Assembly (NCBI RefSeq): GCF_019059575.1
Contig: NW_024881708.1
Span: forward strand, 744,001 to 808,000
Reading direction: 5' to 3'
From: Amphibalanus amphitrite
Taxonomy: Eukaryota > Arthropoda > Thecostraca > Balanomorpha > Balanidae
DNA: 64,000 nt
Part shown: positions 55,486 through 64,000 of the stretch, in pieces
Layout: each line of letters begins with the position of its first letter
Numbering within the stretch: position 1 is the first letter of the stretch
Position numbers and translations under genes: made by a program
Notes under the pieces: model-generated
Told to the model about the DNA's origin: nothing
Database searches by the model: none
What the model saw: only the letters and a program-made list of their open reading frames with translations

Positions 55486-56821
55486 GTAAGCAGTTTATGG
55501 GGGTGGGGGTTAGCTTAGAGCTGTTGAACAACCTGTCCTTCACCCAAGTCTAAAGGCTGAGACACACTTCCTACAGCCAGAAAATCTCATGCGAGAGCCC
55601 ATTAATTAAATACATGAAATCACGATCGCTTACAGGGATGTGCGAACGATTGACGCGATTGTAATAAATACATGTATTTGAATAGGCTTTCGCATTCCAT
55701 TTTTTTTTTGTCTTCGGAAAGAGCCTGTTTCAGCAGCTCTACTAGACAGCTCTGTTTGTGAAAGGGACTTCATTGTTATCTTGATAAACTAGCAACCGAT
55801 TTTAATTGTCAAACGGCGTTCATTTATCTGTCAAGTGCTTTCGCGAGGAACTTCGTAAGGCGTAATATAGACGTAAAACATTTATTACCTAATGACTTTC
55901 CTGGAAGGAGAATTGTTTAGAAATACAAATTTAATTATTGAATTTTTATTTCTTGTTTTAATTAACTATTCAAAGTATATCACATTCATTTTGAAGCACT
56001 TTTCGTGGGAAAAAAAGCTATAAATAAGTGTAATTTCATAAAATGGCATTCAACATGTTTCAGCGTAAGCTGAAGTTTCCATAAAAGGACATTTCATGTA
56101 GTAGCTAGCTGTAAAACCTGATTGATATACCTACAAGCGCACATATTTTTGTTTTTGTCCACAGCCGCAGAATTCCTGGAGATGCGTTGGGACATTGATC
56201 ATAGCAAGGTGGCTCTCAGCGGCAGCTGACCGCTGAGATGTGTCTGAAACAGCCAGAAGGAAGACTCGAGTTGTGGATCCAGGGCACTACTGAACGGAAG
56301 GCCGGACCAGCTGTAGGGAGACTACAGAAAAGCCGTCGTTCTCAATCTGCTGAACAGACTCCTACTGCAGAGGATCAACTGGGGTTCGACGTGTTAGAAC
56401 TGGGGTTAGACCGGTTACCAGTGCTCGTGTTCGTCACCTGTTGTTTGTCACTGCTGCGCTGCTGCTGTAATGTTTGCCACCTGCTAAGCGTTCACAATGT
56501 ATTTTAAGTGAATAATAACTTTTTTAGTGTTTGTCTTGATTTGTATCGAGTATATCAATTATCAAGCATGTTAACCTTTCATTAAATGAAAGACTCCACA
56601 TAAAAATAGTATAGGCTGTGGTGGTACAGCCACATACCATGCTTGGCCGACTGTTGTGTATTGATCTAGTCGTTGAAGCGTCCTGAAAGTCTGGAAATAA
56701 ACCGGCATGGCCAAATGGATTGGTTCTAATTATTTTCCTGTGTGGTTTTATCGTTTCCCTATTGCGGGGAAACACGTGAACAATTTTGTTTGTATGTAAA
56801 CAAGGGGGAATATTTGTTTCT

Positions 56822-58100
56822 GGTCCCTAAAAAGCTGTTTCTGGCACCTAATTGCTGCTCAGCCCCAAAATGCTTATTCGACCCTAATATCTGAATCTGG
56901 CACCTAATTGCTTCCACACAGCCTTAAGTTGCCAGATCGTCTAGTTGAACTCCGTATTTGCTGTTTGCTGATTCAGCACCAAAACCAAAACATCCAGCAA
57001 CTATTTTATTCCACGTTTGCCTACCTAATTCGCGTAATCTTCCTGATTTTATGTATCCTAACAACATGAACGTTGCATTCGGTGATGTCAAGTGCCATTT
57101 TCGCCAGTGGAGATAATGATTAATGCCATTTCTAGCCAAAAGAGAATCACTAGCCAGCTATGGTGCAGCATAGCAAGACGCTCCTATACCAGCCCGCTAT
57201 GTAGAGACTAGAGATTACTGCACCCTCAGCCATTTTAACGTGAAAAGTTTGGATCCGTCACTTCCAGCCAGGCTCTCAGGTCATAAACTGGAGTAAAGCA
57301 AAATGTCAACTCTGAACAGACATGCCACGCGACCGGCCCTCTTTTCAATATTATTAGCTTTCTGCAATCATCGTCTGACTCCATCTTGATCAAACGCAGC
57401 ATCCGGTTTCTACAGGGGCGTTTGACTGACCGGCCACACAATAACCAAAAACAAAATCAAAGCTTCATGCACACATATGACATAAGTAAGAAACGGATGA
57501 AAAAGGGACAACCACGGCACAACTCTGCGCGGCAAACAACGGACAATGTCCCACGCAAGATCCCGCGTTTCTTCAGCGGCCTTGAACGGAATGAAAACAT
57601 TACATTTCTTTTTTGGAGCTATTTGATGACGTCAAAAAATACAATACCCGTTTTAATGGTCAAAATCGAGACAATTACTCACAAAAATGTTTCCCTTTAA
57701 GCATTACAAATAAATACTTTTAAATATTTAAATGACATTGTTTTTTCAAACAAATCAATATTATTTGCTTACTTAAACGTCATATACAATGCTGAGATCA
57801 CTACGGGGCTGTCTTAGAGTGTAGCTGCACTGGCAACCTTTAGGCTAGACTCCAGGGGTCATTATACCAGAACAACATGATTCTACCAGCCAGTAGTTCA
57901 TTTTTCTACTAGATTGGTGCTACGCTCAGCATTTAGGTGCCAGATTCAGAAAAAAGAGTAAGGCGTACCGATGAATAGGTGCCAGAAACAGCTAATTAAG
58001 GTCATTTTCCATGATTGGTGCTGGTATCCACCAAATAGGTGCTGAGGACCAATTTTGGGGCGAGTCAGCTTTTAGGTGCCAGAAATAGCTTTTCTGGGAC
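56822..58100. mobile_element. Nested inverted-repeat element with GGCACCTAA motifs
   Basis: The left end (GTCCCTAAAAAGCTGTTTCT then GGCACCTAATTGCTG) is mirrored by the right end (complement reads GTCCCAGAAAAGCTATTTCT then GGCACCTAAAAGCTG). The similarity continues into AGCCCCAAAAT-like sequence and repeated GGCACCTAA/TTAGGTGCC words. No clear target duplication and no coding frame. It lies inside the 5.07-kb insert and is therefore younger than, or part of, it. Confidence 0.6.
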
Positions 58101-58697
58101 GCAATTAAATGGCGTCCGTAAACAAGTATGTTTATACAAATATTTGTATGTTTACAGACAAAATAAATAGCCATTGTCAATTTTAATGGGACCCGATTTG
58201 TTTCCCAGTGCGGTTTTTTACTGGCTTCTCCGTACGGGGAAAAAAGCAGACAAGGCAGTAGGGCCATTGCCAAGTCGGGGAACGGCCGGGGCTCGCGCGG
58301 GGAAAAGGTCTGGGAACGTTAGGGGAAAATCACGGTTTCCCCGATCGGGGAAGGTCTCTAGTAAGTATAAACCCGTATAGCCGGGTGGGGGAATGTGCGG
58401 GGCTCGCACAGGATCTTCTTGGGGAAAATGTTCGATAACCCCGTACGGGGAACCGACCTTAACAACGGATTTTAACCATAGTCGGCGCGGGGGTAGCCTG
58501 GGGGACGTTTGGGGAACGCTTGGGCAGTTATACCGTTTCCCCGTACGAATCCCGCACAAAGTTCCCCGTACAAAGTGTCTCAAATCCCAAGCGAACGCTC
58601 CGTTTTCCCCAAGAGAACGGTTGGGGTTTCCCCGAGCCTGCCCCAAGCTCGCCATAGGCCTTCCCCATACGGGGAAAGCTCCGATTTGCTGGCTGGG

Positions 58698-61600
58698 AGT
58701 AGACTGGCTGGTGACGGGATGTGACGACAGCTGGTGACGAGATGTGACGGCAGTAGACTGGCTGGTGACGAGATGTGACGACATGAGACCGGCTGTGACG
58801 AGACGTAACGACAGAAGTATGGCTGGTAGCGAGATTTGACGACAGGAAACTGGCTGGTGACGAGATGTGACAACAGTAGACTGAATGGTGACAAGATGTG
58901 ACAACAGTAGACTGGCTGGTGACAAGATTTGACGTCTGTAGACTGGCTGGTGACGAGAAGTGACGACAGAGGCCTAGCTGGTGGCGAGCTGTGACGAGAG
59001 TAGACTGGCTGATCGCCAGATGGGGCGACAGAATTCTGGGTGGGGACGAGATGTGACGTCAGCTTGTGACCAGATGTGATGGCAGTAGACTGGCTGATGA
59101 CGAGATGTCAGGACAGTAGACTGGCTGGTGACGAGATGTGACGGCAGAAGGCTAACTGGTGACGAGATGTGATGTCAGAAGTCTGGCTGGTGATGAGATG
59201 TGACGACACAGTAGACTGGCTGGTGATGAGATGTGACGACAGTAGACTGGCTGGTGACGAGATGTGACAACAGCTGGTGACAAGATGTAACAAGAGTAGA
59301 CTGGCTGGTGACGAGATGTGACGACAGTAGACTGGCTGGTGACGAGATGTGACGACAGTAGACTGGCTGGTGGCGAGATGTAACGACAGTAGACTTGCTG
59401 GTGACGATATGTGACGGCAGAAAACTGGCTGGTGACGAGATATGACAACAGTAGTCTGGCAGGTGACGAAATGTGAAGACAGTAGCCTGGCTGGCGAGAT
59501 GTGACGACAATAGACTGGCTAGTGACGAGATATGAAGACAGAAGTCTGGCTGATGACGATATGTGACGACAGAAGGCTGGCTGGTGACGGGATGTGACGA
59601 CAGCTGGTGACGAGATGTGACGGCAGTAGACTGGCTGATGACGAGATGTGACGACAGAAGTATGGCTGGTGATGAGATGTGACGACAGGAGACTGACTGG
59701 TGACGAGATGTGACGGCAGTAGACTGGCTGGTGACGACATTTGACGACAGTAGACTGGCTGGTGACGAGATGTGACGACAGTAGACTGGCTGCTGACGAG
59801 ATGTGACGACAGTAGACTGACTGATTACGAGATATGACGACTGTAGACTGGCTGGTAACGAGACGTGACGACAGTAGACTGGCTGGTGACGAGATGTGAC
59901 GACAGCTGGTGACGAGATGTGACGATAGATGGTGACGAGATATTACGACAGAAGTCTAGCTGGTGACGAGATATGACGACAGTAGACTTGCTAGTGACGA
60001 GATGTGACGACACTAGACTGGCTGGTGGCGAGATGTTACGACAGTAGACTGGCTGGTGACGAGATGGGACGACAGTAGACTGACTGGTGACGAGATGTGA
60101 CGGAAGGAAACTGGCTGTGACGAGAAGTGACGACAGTAGACTGGCTGGTGACGAGATGTGACCACAATTGTCTGGCTGATGACGAGATGTGATGACAGTA
60201 GGCTGACTTGTGACGAAAAGTGACGACAGAAGACTAATAGAGTGGCTGATGAAGAGATGTGACGATAGAAGACTGGCTGATGGAAAGATGTGACGACAGT
60301 ACACTGGCTGGTGGCGAGATGTAATGACAGAAGACTGACTGGTGACGAGATTGACGTCAGTAGACTGGCTGGTGACGAGATGTGACGGCAGAAGACTGAC
60401 TGGTGACGAGATATGACGACAGTAGTCTGGCTGGTAACGAGATGTGACGACAGAACTCTAGCTGGCAACAAGATGTTACGTCAGCTGGTGACAAGATGTA
60501 ACGACAGCTGGTGACGAGATGTGACGACAGAAGTATGGTTGGTAACGAGATGTGACGACAGTAATATGGCTGGTGACAAGATGTGACGACAGCTGGTGAC
60601 GAGATGTGACGACAGAAGTCTAGCTGGTGACATAGTGTGACGACAGGAGACCAACTGTGACGAGATGTGACGACAGAAGTATGGTTGGTAACAAGTTTTG
60701 AAGACAGAAAACTGGCTGGTGACGAGATCTAACGACAGCTGGTGAGGAGATGTGACGATAGTAGACTGACTGACGACGAGATGTGACGACAGGAGACTGC
60801 CTGGTGACGAGACGTGACGACAGCTGGTGACAAGATGTGACGACAGTAGACTGGCTGGTGACGAGATGTGACGACAGGAGACTGCCTTGTGACGAGATGT
60901 GACGACAGTAGGCTGGCTGTTGACGAGATGTGACGACAGAACTCTAGCTGGCAACAAGATGTTACGTCAGCTGGTGACAAGATGTAACGACAGCTGGTGA
61001 CGAGATGTGACGACAGAAGACCGGCTGTGACGAGATGTGACAGAAGTATGGCTGGTGACGAGATGTGACGACAGGAGACTGGCTGGTGACGAAATGTGAC
61101 GACAGAAGACGGGCTGGTGATGAGATGGGACGACAGTAGACTGGCTGGTGACGAGATGTGACGGCCAGAGGCTGGTTGTGAGATGTGACGACCGAAGACT
61201 GGCAGATGACGAGATGGGATAACAGTAGACTGGCTGGTGACGAGATGTGACATGAGACCGGCTGTGACGAGATTAAACGACAAAAGTATGGCTGGTAGCG
61301 AGATTTGACGACAGTAGACTGGCTGGTGACAAGATGTGACGTCCGTAGACTGGCTGGTGACGAGATGTGACGACAGAGGCCTAGCTGGTGGCGAGATGTG
61401 ACGAGAATAGACTGGCTGATCGCGAGATGGGGCGACAGAATTATGGGTGGGGACGAGGTGTGACGACAGCTGGTGACGAGATTTGACGACAGTAGACTGG
61501 CTGGTGACGAGATGTCAGGACAGTAGACTGCCTGGTGACGACATGTGATGTCAGAAGTCTGGCTGGTGATGAGATGTGACGACAGTAGACTGGCTGGTGA

Positions 61601-64000
61601 CGATATGTGACGACAGCTGGTGACGAGATGTAACAAGAGTAGACTGGCTGGTGACGAGATATGACGACAGTAGACTGGCTGGTGACGAGATGTGACGACA
61701 GAAGACTGGCTGGTGGCGAGATGTGACGACAGCTGGTGACGAGATGGGACGACAGTTGACTGACTGGTGACGAGATGTGACGGCAGAAGACTGGCTGGTG
61801 ACGAAATGTGAAGACAGTAGCCTGGCTGGCGAGATGTGACGACAATAGACTGGCTAGTGACGAGATATGAACACAGTAGTCTGGCTGATGACGTGATGTG
61901 ACGACAGAAGGCTGGCTGGTGACGGGATGTGACGACAGAAGTATGACTGGTGATGAGAAGTGACGACAGGAGACTGACTGGTGACGAGATGTGACGACAG
62001 TAGACTGCCTGGTGACGAGATGTGACAGGAGACTGGCTGGTGACGACATTTGACGACAGTGGGCTTGCTGGCGACGAGATTTGACGACAGTAGACTGGCT
62101 GGTGACGAGATGTGACGGCAGAAGGCTAACTGGTGACGAGATGTGATGTCAGAAGTCTGGCTGGTGATGAGATGTGACGACAGTAGACTGGCTGGTGATG
62201 AGATGTGACGACAGAAGTATGGCTGGTGATGAGATGTGACGAAGGGAGACTGACTGGTGACGAGATGTGACGACAGTAGACTGCCTGGTGACGAGATGTG
62301 ACAGGAGACTGGCTGGTGACGACATTTGACGACAGTGGGCTGGCTGGTGACGAGATTTGACGACAGTAGACTGGCTGGTGACGAGATGTGACGGCAGAAG
62401 GCTAACTGGTGACGAGATGTGATGTCAGAAGTCTGGCTGGTGATGAGATGTGACGACAGTAGACTGGCTGGTGATGAGATGTGACGACAGTAAACTGGCT
62501 GGTGACGAGATATGACGACAGTAGACTGGCTGGTGGCGAGATGTGACGACAGTAGACTGGCTGGTGACGAGATGTGACGGCAGAAGACTGGCTGGTGACG
62601 AGATATGACGACAGTAGTCTGGCAGGTGACGAAATGTGAAGACAGTAGCCTGGCTGGCGAGATGTGACGACAATAGACTGGCTAGTGACGAGATATGAGG
62701 ACAGTAGACTGGCTGATGACGAGATGTGACGGCAGAAGACTGGCTGGAGACGAGATATGGCGACAGTAGTGTGGCAGGTGACGAAATGTGAAGACAGTAG
62801 CCTGGCTGGCGAGATGTGACGACAATAGACTGGCTAGTGACGAGATATGAAGACAGCAGACTCACTGATGACGAGATGTGACGGCAGTAGACTGGCTGAT
62901 GACGAGATGTGACGACAGAAGTATGGCTGGTGATGAGATGTGACGACAGGAGACTGACTGGTGACGAGATGTGACGACAGTAGACTGCCTGGTGACGAGA
63001 TGTGACAGGAGATTGGCTGGTGACGACATTTGACGACAGTGAGCTGGCTGGAGACGGGATTTGACGACAGTAGACTGGCTGGTGACGAGATGTGACAGTA
63101 GACTGGCTGGTGGCGAGATGTGACAACAGTAGACTGGCTGGTGACGAGCTGTGACGGCAGAAGTCTGGCTGGTGACGAGATATGACGACAGTAGTCTGGC
63201 AGGTGACGAAATGTGAAGACAGTAGCCTGGCTGGCGGGATGTGACGACAACAGACTAGCTACTGACGAGATATGAAGACAGTAGTCTGGCTGATGACGAT
63301 ATGTGACGACAGAAGGCTGGCTGGTGACGGGATGTGACGACAGCTGGTGACGAGATGTGATGGCAGTAGACTGGCTGATGACGATATGTGACGACAGAAG
63401 TATGGCTGGTGATGAGATGTGACGACAGGAGACTGACTGGTGACGAGATGTGACGACAGTAGACTGGCTAGTGACGAGATGTGACGGCAGAAGACTGGCT
63501 GGTGACGACATTTGACGACAGTAGACTGGCTGCTGACGAGATGTGACGACAGTAGACTGACTGATGACGAGATATGACGACTGTAGACTGGCTGGTAACG
63601 AGACGTGACGACAGTAGACTGGCTGGTGACGAGATGTGACCACACCACAATTGTCTGGCTGATGACCGGATGTGACGACAGTAGGCTGACTTGTGACGAA
63701 AAGTGACGACAGAAGACTAATAGAGTGGCTGATAAAGAGATGTGACGATAGAAGACTTGCTGATGGAAAGATGTGACGACAGTACACTGGCTGGTGGCGA
63801 GATGTAATGACAGAAGACTGACTGGTGACGAGATGTGACATGAGACCGGCTGTGACGAGATGTAACGACAGAAGTATGGCTGGTAGCGAGATTTGACGAC
63901 AGTAGACTGGCTGGTGACAAGATGTGACGTCCGTAGACTGGCTGGTGACGAGATGTGACGACAGAGGCCTAGCTGGTGGCGAGGTGTGACGAGAATAGAC
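58698..64000. repeat. 31-bp degenerate satellite, block B (continues past window)
   Basis: Same unit as block A, about 171 copies, reaching the window edge. Long segments repeat block A in the same order (58700-59560 resembles about 52640-53640). The marker GGCCTAGCTGGTGGCGAG near 52899 recurs near 58971, 61376 and 63965, showing higher-order repeats of about 2.4-2.6 kb here. Minus-strand frames up to 335 codons are satellite by-products. Confidence 0.95.

Larger units (their letters stand above)
53632..58697. mobile_element. 5.07-kb inserted element with inverted ends inside the satellite
   Basis: The satellite is interrupted at ...GAAGACAG and resumes at AGTAGACTGG. The insert's ends are inverted, CCCAGCCAGCAATTCGG on the left and the complement of CCCAGCCAGCAAATCGG on the right (16 of 17 match). 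AG at both edges may be a 2-bp target duplication. Both subterminal zones (53640-53990 and 58195-58680) are packed with GGGGAA/TTCCCC words, including the perfect palindrome TTCCCCGTACGGGGAA (53866-53881). No transposase was recognised inside. Classification unknown; a large non-autonomous DNA element is the simplest reading. Confidence 0.65.

Noticed and set aside
49840..63920. Many long minus-strand frames with a Ser/His/Thr-rich 31-residue repeat
   Set aside because: They follow from a 31-bp satellite unit without stops and appear in all three frames. There are no start, splice or domain signals.
49320..64000. CRISPR-like array
   Set aside because: The repeats are contiguous and diverged with no unique spacers, and the DNA is from a metazoan.

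Overview
This is eukaryotic (metazoan) genomic DNA, not bacterial. It has spliced exons with GT/AG junctions and consistent phases, long introns, satellites and retroelement debris. The only confidently recognised gene is the 3' two-thirds or so of an ASPP-family gene (apoptosis-stimulating protein of p53; vertebrate PPP1R13B/TP53BP2, fly ASPP) on the + strand. The wording of its ankyrin/SH3 end looks arthropod-like to me. A crustacean or other marine arthropod is a guess.

Positions 1-39030 hold ASPP. Twelve coding exons between 2181 and 38264 join in frame (2616 nt, 871 residues plus stop). In order they encode a coiled coil, a Pro-rich linker, a polyglutamine block, an RVxF PP1-docking motif, ankyrin repeats and a C-terminal SH3 domain. 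The first exon and the N-terminal ubiquitin-like domain must lie upstream. The introns are noncoding, with GC-rich islands in AT-rich DNA.

The most unusual feature is that several splice junctions of this gene are embedded in tandem arrays whose unit is the junction itself. Intron 7 ends in about 182 copies (5.8 kb) of a 32-bp unit containing a branch-like CTCAC, a pyrimidine tract, CAG and the first bases of exon 8. Intron 10 begins with 15 copies of a 34-bp unit carrying the last 7 exonic bases and the donor GTGAGTAA; 13 keep an intact donor. The acceptors of exons 2 and 5 also abut local tandem repeats. Decoy use would give in-frame 32-residue insertions before the ankyrin repeats, or a stop that removes the SH3 domain.

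Positions 39030-49300 are intergenic and repeat-rich. They hold a TA-flanked MITE-like element (40988-41963), then a head-to-head inverted dimer of a 5'-truncated Penelope-like retroelement (GIY-YIG endonuclease end) flanked by a 13-bp direct repeat (42393-47039). One arm is split by a 1.8-kb DNA element with perfect 20-bp terminal inverted repeats.

Positions 49320-64000 are a degenerate 31-bp satellite that runs off the window. It is split by a 5.07-kb insert (53632-58697) with near-perfect 17-bp inverted ends, subterminal clusters of GGGGAA/TTCCCC palindromes and a nested inverted-repeat element. Long open frames in the two big arrays are by-products of repeat units that lack stop codons, not genes.
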